In this document: positions 47,601-54,091 of the stretch, one piece after another
Numbering within the stretch: position 1 is the first letter of the stretch
How the letters are laid out: every line of letters begins with the position of its first letter
Assembly (NCBI GenBank): GCA_009733745.1
Contig: WNWL01000006.1
Span: 310,001-374,000, forward strand
Source: Oceanobacillus sp. HTM 045
Lineage (GTDB): Bacteria > Pseudomonadota > Alphaproteobacteria > Rhodobacterales > Rhodobacteraceae
Direction of reading: 5' to 3'
Length of the DNA stretch: 64,000 nucleotides
Translations under genes and position numbers: made by a program
Notes under the pieces: model-generated
What the model saw: the letters and a program-made list of their open reading frames with translations, nothing else
Databases searched by the model: none
Told to the model about the DNA's origin: nothing

Positions 47601-48243
47601 CCATGATGTCGGAGATCGAGATGCAGACGATGGCGCCGTTGATCGGCTGGCGCGGGCGGGTGTCCTTCAGGAGGTCGACAAAGCCCTGCCAGCTCGCGCT
47701 GTCGGCGGCGGCGTCGGAGTCCTGCGTCGTGTAGCGCCCCGCGGTGTCGATCAGGACCGCGTCCTCGGTGAACCACCAGTCGCAATGCCGCGTGCCGCCG
47801 AATCCGGCGATCGCGCGCGGCCCGCCGGGGCCGGCGAGCGGGAACTTCTGGCCCGAGTTGATCAGCGCCGTCGTCTTGCCCGCGCCCGGCGGGCCAATGA
47901 TGATGTACCAGGGCAGCTCGTAGAGCGCCGCCGCACCGCCGCGCTTGGACGACTTCTTCAGCGTCGCCAGCGCGTCTTCCATCTTCTCGCGCAGGATCGG
48001 CGTGTCGTCCTGCGCCGCCTGCTCGACGATGCCCTCCTCGAGCTTCTTCGCCCGTCTCCGCCGGATCAGCCAGCGGATCAGGATGACGATGCCGAAGATC
48101 GACAGCACGACCGCCGTCGCGACGATCTGTTCCCAGATCTCGTCTAGCGGTGCCCAGTCGGCAATGGAGATGAAGGGGCCTACGAACCAGATCAGCGCAA
48201 GCAGCGCCAGCAGGCCGACAATCGTGAAAATAATGCGCCACAT
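44617..48243 (-). CDS. tssM: T6SS membrane subunit TssM (IcmF)
   Basis: This 1208-residue inner-membrane protein spans the periplasm to contact TssJ and forms the channel complex with TssL. It has two N-terminal membrane helices (about 4-22 and 40-58), a cytoplasmic NTPase-like domain with intact Walker A GPPGAGKT (117-124) and a third membrane helix (about 430-450). The long periplasmic IcmF-related region carries the C-terminal domain. Length is standard. It lies 16 bp after the tssL stop. Confidence 0.96.
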   Translation of the reverse strand: MWRIIFTIVGLLALLALIWFVGPFISIADWAPLDEIWEQIVATAVVLSIFGIVILIRWLIRRRRAKKLEEGIVEQAAQDDTPILREKMEDALATLKKSSKRGGAAALYELPWYIIIGPPGAGKTTALINSGQKFPLAGPGGPRAIAGFGGTRHCDWWFTEDAVLIDTAGRYTTQDSDAAADSASWQGFVDLLKDTRPRQPINGAIVCISISDIMGLDQAELNAHAAAIRQRLDELHARLGIQFPVYVMFTKMDLISGFMEFFGDLTEEQRKIVWGHTFDPDSKTDNMVAQFPAEFDALMDRLSTKLTDRMQEEVDARSRTQIFGFPAQMASLKQPINDFLVKVFEPTRYSADAVLRGVYFTSGTQEGTPFDRVLGALSRSFGASGAPAPVLSGQGKSFFLSDLLAKVIFLEQGWVGTDMRHIRRKFVSKAVAYVCLFAAVSGATALLVNSYLENKELVGATDQALGEYRELAANTASEVAVSDTDFGRVLPILHKLRHLPAGYQAWKDDETSPISASFGLDQRPRIEYANVQAYREGLQRYFLPRLILRVENQIVANQGNTTFLYEALKVYLMLGNQAALEPELVRNWMKRDWEKNLFRGAEYEQGRAQLLSHLDALLERLPPPPKPGADPDPSRVDLNGPLVQATQATLARMPVAERAYTLMKGLAESATFQDWSPADPDVGGADVTVVFETQAGDPLDTLVVDGFYTYRGFHEGVLGTMEAVVASVANESWVIGDAGGEVIDAQFRSIRKDILEIYRNDFIRAWDDVLKKLRMKSVTGDQGMTVLNALGAPGSPLRKILRSLRKQTELTVAPAPATPGGDGAAALPGAGSPEVERVTDFATGEAINRGRTQGERLAIELALGAAGPGGARAEGEPLPPSPGERIEAYFKDLHDFAGTAEGEAPVDNLVAIFEKIWRQKGILASSPSATVAAQAQAELDAQIVALEAAAERAPGEVKGVAKEAAANLKGEAGAGAKDRLGRLLANNVTSACTAIVTNKYPFYATSSRDVTVGEFASLFAPNGVMDAFFKEHLDNMVDRGAGAKNWRWRTDVGVGKLLSNATLREFERAYEIRQAFFPAGSAAPKIDFTITPISLDGALSVIFTVGSARVVYEHGGANEVPAVWPVPPGGEVSVAVAPEIAGTQNRLFRDGEWALFKLLSGRMLPRGNEVTVSFDIGGRKATFKLRVLAGDNPFTLPALREFRCPTGF

Positions 48244-48259
48244 GAGCTTCGGCTCCGTC

Positions 48260-49879
48260 CTATCGCGTCCGCTCGATCAGAAGTTCTACGCGCCGGTTCC
48301 TGGGCCAGCACCCCTCGTCCTCCGCCGGGCGGCAGAGCGGGTCGTCGGGCCCCCGGCCTTCGACCTGGATCTGGAACCCCGGCGGGGCGTAGGGCAGGAC
48401 CGCGTTCGCCACCGACTGCGCGCGCGCCTCGCTGAGGCCCCAGTTGGATCCCCAGGGTGAGCTCGACGACAGCGGCTGCGCGTCGGAATGGCCGACGGCG
48501 ATCACCTGCCCGTGGCGGAAGCCGCGCGCGTTCAGCAGGTCGACCTCGTTCGTGAAGACCGTGCCGATGCGCTGCGCAAGGTCCGCCTTGAACTGATCCG
48601 TCACGTCCGCCTTGCCCGAGGGGAAGAGCAGCGTGTTGGGAAGCTGCACGATGATGTAGTTGGCATCGAGATAGTCCGCGGTGATCTGCCCGGCGTCGAT
48701 CTCGGGCTTGAGCGCCGCCCGGATACGCTCCAGCTGTCCCGCGTCCGCCGGCGGCGGCGGGGGCGGCGGGGGCGGAGGCGGCGGCAGCACCTCGCCCGAG
48801 GACGCGATACGCTCCAGCTTGATCTGCGTGTCGGGATGAAGGTTTTTCAGGTCCAGCGCGAGGTCGTCCGTCTCCTCCCCGAGCAGGGCCCGCAGCGCGA
48901 AGAACAGCCCGGCGATCAGCACGATCGCGACGGAGGCGACGGCCCAGAACGGGATCTGCATCCCGATCGATCGCCGCGCGATGTCCTTGCCCTGCCATTG
49001 CGGGGAAAGATCCCAGCCGGTGCCGCCCTTGGCCCCGCGCAGCGCGCGGTAGGCGTCGCGACGGATGGTCTGCAACGCGCCCTGCCCCGCGGCGGAGGTG
49101 CGGTGGATACCTTCGAAACCGAGCGCAAGGCAGTGGTAGTGCAACTCGATCAGGTCGTAATAGGCGCCGGGATTGCGGATCAGCTCGTCGAGATTGTCGA
49201 AGAACCGCACGCCGCCGGTCCGCTCGCCGAAATAGCGGCTGAGCATCGAATCCTGCGTCCAGACATACCGCTCCTCGGAGGGCAGGTTCTGGACGATGTC
49301 GTCCGCGGTCGCGCAAAGCGCGTACTTGGCGTAGGGCACCTGCTCGGGCGGTGCGCCGCGCGCGCGGGCATCGGCCTCGAACCCGTCGATGGCCCGCGAC
49401 ACGCTCTCCTTGAGTTGCGTGAGCGACACGCCGGACATGCCGTTGCGCAGGCGGCCCATCAGGTTCAGCAGCGGCCCGGCCGCGACCAGGAACGGGTTGG
49501 AACCCGGCATCTGGATCATCGCCGGCGGAGCCTGCCCGGTCGGCGGCATCTGGCCCGGCATCTGCTGCGGGTATTGCGGCTGCTGCTGCTGGTAACCGCC
49601 CGGTGCACCCTGCGGCGGATAACCCTGCCCACCCTGCGGATGCGACGGCGCGCCCTGCGGCGGCTGGCCCGGAGCGCCCTGCGGGGGGACACCCCAGTTC
49701 TGCTGCGGCTGCTGCGCCGGTGGCTGCCCCTGCGGGGCAGGCGGCTGCGGATAGGAGACACCGGCACCGCCGCCGGCGTTCTGCGGGCGCCGCCCGCCGG
49801 GATTGGGTCTTATGATGGTACGGTCGTTCTGGCCGAAGGGATCGAACGGATCGCCGCCACCTCCGCCGCCGCCACTCAT
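48260..49879 (-). CDS. tssL: T6SS membrane subunit TssL (DotU) with C-terminal OmpA domain
   Basis: This 539-residue protein is part of the TssJLM complex. Residues 1-125 are a Gln/Pro/Gly-rich cytoplasmic extension beginning with DPFDPFGQNDRTIIRPNP (10-27). DotU covers about 130-305, one membrane helix lies at about 307-332, a ten-proline-plus run at 366-376, and a peptidoglycan-binding OmpA domain at about 400-535 (VGHSDAQPL, NRRVELLIE). The ATG overlaps the tssK stop by 4 bp. The N-terminal DRTII resembles the PpkA target of other TssL proteins. Confidence 0.94.
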   Translation of the reverse strand: MSGGGGGGGDPFDPFGQNDRTIIRPNPGGRRPQNAGGGAGVSYPQPPAPQGQPPAQQPQQNWGVPPQGAPGQPPQGAPSHPQGGQGYPPQGAPGGYQQQQPQYPQQMPGQMPPTGQAPPAMIQMPGSNPFLVAAGPLLNLMGRLRNGMSGVSLTQLKESVSRAIDGFEADARARGAPPEQVPYAKYALCATADDIVQNLPSEERYVWTQDSMLSRYFGERTGGVRFFDNLDELIRNPGAYYDLIELHYHCLALGFEGIHRTSAAGQGALQTIRRDAYRALRGAKGGTGWDLSPQWQGKDIARRSIGMQIPFWAVASVAIVLIAGLFFALRALLGEETDDLALDLKNLHPDTQIKLERIASSGEVLPPPPPPPPPPPPADAGQLERIRAALKPEIDAGQITADYLDANYIIVQLPNTLLFPSGKADVTDQFKADLAQRIGTVFTNEVDLLNARGFRHGQVIAVGHSDAQPLSSSSPWGSNWGLSEARAQSVANAVLPYAPPGFQIQVEGRGPDDPLCRPAEDEGCWPRNRRVELLIERTR

Positions 49880-51216
49880 CGCGTGTCCTCCCGCACTGCC
49901 CAGAACTCAAGCCTAACATCAGGCCAGTTACCGGAGAAATGCATTCCGACCGCGCTCGCCTGGCTGAACTCGGGCCAGAGAGGCGTCTGCTTGTCGAGTC
50001 GGAAGTATACATGATCCGTCAGCGCGCGGATCTGGCGCGGCGGCGTCGGGAGATGCACCAGCGGCACGCCAGGCAGGTTGTTGTGGACGATCTCCTGCAT
50101 CTTGGTGTTCGGCCCGATCTTGAACAGCATCGGGAAAGTCTGCTGGATCTCGCTCAGGTTCTTGCCGCCCGCGGCCACCTCGATGACGAAGGTCGCGTTC
50201 TGGAACAGCGACCGGTCGCGGATCGGCGAGACGTAGACGTTCTCGGCCCGCTCGATCAGCTCGAGCCGGATCGCCCGGCGCTCCATACGTGCGGCGAGCG
50301 CGTTCTGGATGTCGCGCAGGACCGGCCGGAAGGTGCCCTCGAGATCGTCGTGGTTGTAGGGCGGGTAGTCCGTCGCCATCCGCTCGTTGGTCGTGTAGGT
50401 CGACAGCTCGCCAGCCATGCCGATCAGCTCGACATAGAGCCGTTCGGGGTGGACGTATTGCGAGTTCCGGAAGTGCCGGAGCACCGTGATCGAGCGGTTG
50501 AGGCACTGCAGGATGAAGTAATCCGCGCTTTGAAGCCCGCCGCCCGAACTCGGGTCCGCCGCGTAGCGCCCAAGCTCCTCCAGCCGGCTCTCGATCCAGC
50601 CGATCACCCGATCCAGATATCCGGTAAGCTGCGGGTGGGCATGGGTGATGATCGCCGGCGGGACGTACTTCTCGTCAAAGATGATCGTATTGTCCTGCAA
50701 TTCGACCACCCGCGCGAGGCCGATCGAGATGAACCCGGTCCGCCCCGCCTGCAGGATGCGGAAGTTGAGCCGGGGATGGGCAACCTCAAGCTGTTCCTCC
50801 TGCCGCAGGCTGGAGGTGCTGTCGATCAGGAACTCGGTGTCGCGGATGAAGCGCGAGGCGCTGTCGCTGTCCTTGAAGTCCACCTCGCGCGTGTTCGGCG
50901 CGATCGCCGGCATGGCGAGGCCGATCACGGTGTTGGCCAGCTTCTCGTCCAGCGGCAGCGGTTCCGGCAGCGGCGAGTGGTCCGGCAGGTCGAACGGCGT
51001 GCCGTCCGGCATCACGCCCGCGACCCGGCGCACGGCGAACTTGCCCTGCTGTGCCAGGTCGTGGTCGATCTCCAGCGCGGTGATGCCCCAGGGATAGGGT
51101 GTCACCCGGCCGACACGCGCCTCCACGAGATGCTCGTGGTAGCGATCAGCCTGCTGAAAGTGCTGTGGACGGAGGAAAAGGCCTTCCGTCCACGCAATCT
51201 TGCTGGACCAACTCAT
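49876..51216 (-). CDS. tssK: T6SS baseplate subunit TssK
   Basis: This 446-residue cytoplasmic protein connects the baseplate to the membrane complex. The N-terminus has the family signature WTEGLFLRPQHFQQADRYHE; the protein has the usual three-part layout and length. It starts 12 bp after the tssJ stop and overlaps tssL by 4 bp. Confidence 0.96.
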   Translation of the reverse strand: MSWSSKIAWTEGLFLRPQHFQQADRYHEHLVEARVGRVTPYPWGITALEIDHDLAQQGKFAVRRVAGVMPDGTPFDLPDHSPLPEPLPLDEKLANTVIGLAMPAIAPNTREVDFKDSDSASRFIRDTEFLIDSTSSLRQEEQLEVAHPRLNFRILQAGRTGFISIGLARVVELQDNTIIFDEKYVPPAIITHAHPQLTGYLDRVIGWIESRLEELGRYAADPSSGGGLQSADYFILQCLNRSITVLRHFRNSQYVHPERLYVELIGMAGELSTYTTNERMATDYPPYNHDDLEGTFRPVLRDIQNALAARMERRAIRLELIERAENVYVSPIRDRSLFQNATFVIEVAAGGKNLSEIQQTFPMLFKIGPNTKMQEIVHNNLPGVPLVHLPTPPRQIRALTDHVYFRLDKQTPLWPEFSQASAVGMHFSGNWPDVRLEFWAVREDTR

Positions 51217-51228
51217 GCTGCCGCAATC

Positions 51229-51699
51229 CTACTCGACGCTGATGTTGTTGGACGTCACCGTGGCGGTGAGCAGCGTCACCGAATTCGGGGCGATAGACGC
51301 GGCACTGCGCCATGCCGCCGTCGAGAACGCACGGAAATCCGCCGCGACGCCGATGCGCGCGGTGTCGTCCGGGAGGGTGAAGACCTCCTTGCGGCTCTTG
51401 CCGGGGCCGACGACGATGCGCGCGATCCGCTCCATGCGCTGCGCCAGGTCGCCAAGCTCACCGCCCAGAAGCACGTCGGACGGCGCGGTCTCGAACGGCG
51501 CACCCGCCTTCATCGCGTAGACATAGACCACGGTAGGCGAGGCCCGGCCGCTCGGATCAGGGTTCGCGTCGCCCATCGCGGTCAGCGTAAGCTGCGCGAT
51601 GGTCGGGTCAGGCTGCTTCGGCGGAGGCGGCGCACAGGACGCCAGCGCGACGGCGACGAGAGCCGCGAAGGCAATCTTCAATCGGGAAAAGGCAAGCAT
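51229..51699 (-). CDS. tssJ: T6SS outer-membrane lipoprotein TssJ
   Basis: This 156-residue lipoprotein has a signal peptide ending in the lipobox VALASC|APPPP, so Cys is lipidated and anchored in the outer membrane, where it binds TssM. The mature part is a transthyretin-like beta sandwich (strands IAQLTLTAMG, SPTVVYVYAMK, RKEVFTLPDD). ATG 51699 has a full AGGAGG site 5 nt upstream. It lies between tagH and tssK. Confidence 0.9.
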   Translation of the reverse strand: MLAFSRLKIAFAALVAVALASCAPPPPKQPDPTIAQLTLTAMGDANPDPSGRASPTVVYVYAMKAGAPFETAPSDVLLGGELGDLAQRMERIARIVVGPGKSRKEVFTLPDDTARIGVAADFRAFSTAAWRSAASIAPNSVTLLTATVTSNNISVE

Positions 51700-51736
51700 T
51701 CCAACCTCCTGCAATCATTGTATCGCACCGGACACC

Positions 51737-53311
51737 CTATCCGGTCTTCTGGGCGTCGTACATTTCCGCGAACAGTATCATGAATGCATCGACCATGCCC
51801 TGTTCGTGGCGTTCCGCACGCGCCTGGAATCTTTCGACGTAGATGTCCCAGAGTTTCGCCCGGCGCGAGCTGACGAGCCCCGCTAGGCCGCTTTCGCCCG
51901 GCGTGTCCTTGGCGATGTCCTCCGGCGACAATTCCTTGAAGAGGAACTTCAGCGCCTGCTGCATGGCGCCGAAGGTCCGGAACTGGTGGTCCTTGAGGTC
52001 CGCGAAACTGCGCTCCACGGCCTGGTCGGCCTGGAGATAGCTCTGCGTCGGCGGGCCGAGCATGATCTTCATCGCCTCGACGACGGTCGGCGAGAACTTG
52101 AGCGGGTTGTTCTCCAGCGCCTGGATCGTGGTGCGGTCGGCCGAGCGGATCGCGCCCTTGGTCTTGTCCCGCGCCTCCAGCATGCTCTTCAGGCTCTCGC
52201 AGGTGAGCCGGAACAGCTGGCCCAGCTTCTCTGCGAGTTCGGCCTCCGACGCGGCGTGGATCGCCTCCACCGGAATACCGGCGCCGCGCGCGAAATTTTC
52301 GAGGAAACCGCCAGCACCCGCTGCCAGCGGCGGGGCGTCGGGTTTGGGCTGGTCGGGCGTGTCCGTCCACTGCGCGGCGAGGCCGGAGCGGGGCTGCTCG
52401 GACCGGGACTGATCGGGCCGCGGGACCTCACGCTCCGGCGGTGCCGAGAGCGGATTGTCCCGCACCGGCGGCGGAGCCTGGGTCGCGGAGGCCTGGTCGG
52501 ACGGTGCCCCGACCTGCTGGCTCGCGCTGAGGCTCAGTTCCTCCTCCGGTTCGACGAATTCGGGCGGGGGCGCGGGCTGCCGCTCCTGCGCGGCGCCGAG
52601 TCCCAGCACCTCTTCCTCCGGTTCCCGCTTCGGCGGCGGCGCGGACGATCCCCAGATATCGCCTCCGCCGCCTCCCCCTCCGCCGCCACCTGACGGCACG
52701 TCGAAGAGGCCGGGGTCGACCTTGGGCGGCGGCGCGGAGCCACCACCGCCGCCGAGCGGGGGAAGGCTGTCGGGGGGATCCTTCTGCGCGGACGACTGAA
52801 CCCGCTGCATGCCCCAGTTGATCTCCTCCATCGGGTCGTCCTGCACCGGCTTGCCGGAACGGCCCGACCCTTCGGAGGCTGCCGCCGTCCGGAAATCCAT
52901 CCGGTTGCCGGGCTCGGCGGCGTTGTCGATACCGCCCCAGATATCGCCCTGGTAGGCCGCGTTCGGACCCGCCTGCTGGATCGCGTTGATCTCTTCTCCC
53001 TCGACCTCGACGGAGATGATGTAGTGGCCGATGGTCAGCCGGTCGCCGGTCTTGAGCAGGTGCGGCTCGGTCAGCCGGCCAGACGCCTCGTTGACGATCG
53101 TGCCGTTGGAGGAAACGTCGTGCAGCCAGTAGCCGCCGTCGCGGAACTGCACCTCGCAATGGGTGCCCGAGATGTAGCGGTTCGGGTCCGGCAGCGTCCA
53201 GTCGAGATAGGTGTCGCGCCCCATGGCGATGCCTCGCCGGTCCACCGTGATGGAGACCGGGCCGCCGTCGGGCAGCGTGTCGAAGTTGTCGATCTTCAGG
53301 GTAAGCGGCAC
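51737..53311 (-). CDS. tagH: T6SS FHA-domain protein TagH (Fha)
   Basis: This 524-residue protein reads phosphothreonine. The FHA domain (about 20-100) has GR at 31-32, RYISGTH with Arg45, Ser48 and His51, and SSNGT at 67-71, the phosphopeptide-binding set. Residues about 105-330 are a Gly/Pro/Glu-rich linker with GDIWG twice (122-126, 216-220) and EEEVLGLG/EEELSLS. The C-terminal part (about 335-520) is the conserved T6SS FHA-associated helical domain. The start is GTG 53311. It lies between the DUF6931-like gene and tssJ. Confidence 0.9.
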   Translation of the reverse strand: MPLTLKIDNFDTLPDGGPVSITVDRRGIAMGRDTYLDWTLPDPNRYISGTHCEVQFRDGGYWLHDVSSNGTIVNEASGRLTEPHLLKTGDRLTIGHYIISVEVEGEEINAIQQAGPNAAYQGDIWGGIDNAAEPGNRMDFRTAAASEGSGRSGKPVQDDPMEEINWGMQRVQSSAQKDPPDSLPPLGGGGGSAPPPKVDPGLFDVPSGGGGGGGGGGDIWGSSAPPPKREPEEEVLGLGAAQERQPAPPPEFVEPEEELSLSASQQVGAPSDQASATQAPPPVRDNPLSAPPEREVPRPDQSRSEQPRSGLAAQWTDTPDQPKPDAPPLAAGAGGFLENFARGAGIPVEAIHAASEAELAEKLGQLFRLTCESLKSMLEARDKTKGAIRSADRTTIQALENNPLKFSPTVVEAMKIMLGPPTQSYLQADQAVERSFADLKDHQFRTFGAMQQALKFLFKELSPEDIAKDTPGESGLAGLVSSRRAKLWDIYVERFQARAERHEQGMVDAFMILFAEMYDAQKTG

Positions 53312-53381
53312 CGGGTCAACCTGTGTAAGCCAATCGCGTGATAGTGTTTTCCAGCGTGAGGGGACCTGTCAACTTGACGGC

Positions 53382-53966
53382 TCAGGCACCTCCCGAACCC
53401 TTCCAGGGCCCCTGCCCGTCACCACCGTCGCAAAAGTCGATCGCGCTCGCGACGCACTTCCGGAGCCTGTCGGGAATCTCGACCGGCTCGCCCAGCGCCG
53501 CCGCGAACCTGATCGCGCCGAACAGGCACTTCGCCGTGAGGTCCTGCTGCGGCGGCACCTTCTCGAACTCCGCCGGCGCGAGCGACCCGCCGGAAACGAA
53601 GGCCGCCTGCGCGATGACCGCGCCGGGGTTCTCGAACTCCTGCTCCAGGGCCAGCCGCCCCGCCTCGCGCCGCTCGGCATCGTCCGGCTTGCGGACCCAG
53701 GCTTCGGTCGCGGCGAGGGCCGCCTGCCCGTCCCGGTCGAGGCCGCCGAGCGCACGAAGGCAGAGGCAGCCCCACCAGATCGCCTCCCGCTTCGGCAGGG
53801 CGAAGCAGGTAAAGGCCACCGCGGGCGTCGGGTCTTCCTCGGTGTGGAGTTTCCTGAGCGTCTCCAGCGGCGGCTCGTCGCCAAGCTCGACACCGATGAT
53901 CTCGGCCGCCGACTCGAAGGTCTCGGTGATCTGGTTCGCAGCCGTGAAGCGAATCCGGTTCGTCAT
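53382..53966 (-). CDS. DUF6931-like protein in the T6SS locus
   Basis: This 194-residue cytoplasmic, Ala/Glu-rich helical protein contains TPAVAFTCFALPKREAIWWGCLCLRALGG and a mid-protein GAVIAQAAFVSGGSLAP. It matches my recollection of DUF6931, found in T6SS loci with FHA genes. No role is known. GGAGAG precedes ATG 53966. It sits between tssH and tagH and is preceded by a strong GC hairpin, so its expression may differ from the tss genes upstream. Confidence 0.7.
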   Translation of the reverse strand: MTNRIRFTAANQITETFESAAEIIGVELGDEPPLETLRKLHTEEDPTPAVAFTCFALPKREAIWWGCLCLRALGGLDRDGQAALAATEAWVRKPDDAERREAGRLALEQEFENPGAVIAQAAFVSGGSLAPAEFEKVPPQQDLTAKCLFGAIRFAAALGEPVEIPDRLRKCVASAIDFCDGGDGQGPWKGSGGA

Positions 53967-54057
53967 TGGTCTCTCCGGTCAACTCGACGCTGCGCAGCGG
54001 CCCGGTCCGGGCGATCCGGCCGCCGCGCAGGTTGTTGACGCCCATGCGCCGAAAGCA

Positions 54058-54080
54058 CCGGGGCCGCGCCGCGGCCCCGG
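54058..54080 (-). terminator. Strong GC hairpin after tssH
   Basis: CCGGGGCCGC (54058-54067) pairs perfectly with GCGGCCCCGG (54071-54080) around GCC, 12 bp past the tssH stop. On the minus strand TGCTTTCGGCGC follows. It could terminate or attenuate transcription before the DUF6931-like and tagH genes. Confidence 0.55.
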
Positions 54081-54091
54081 CATCACCTTGC

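Noticed and set aside
45562-48147. Plus-strand open frame of 861 codons opposite tssM
   Set aside because: The composition is Arg/Gly/His-rich without domain motifs, while the minus strand encodes full-length TssM with Walker A and membrane helices.
53967-54091. Small open frame starting MGVNNLRGGRIARTGPL upstream of the DUF6931-like gene
   Set aside because: It has no ribosome site, runs into the DUF6931-like gene in another frame and contains the hairpin-flanking DNA. It resembles no known T6SS protein.
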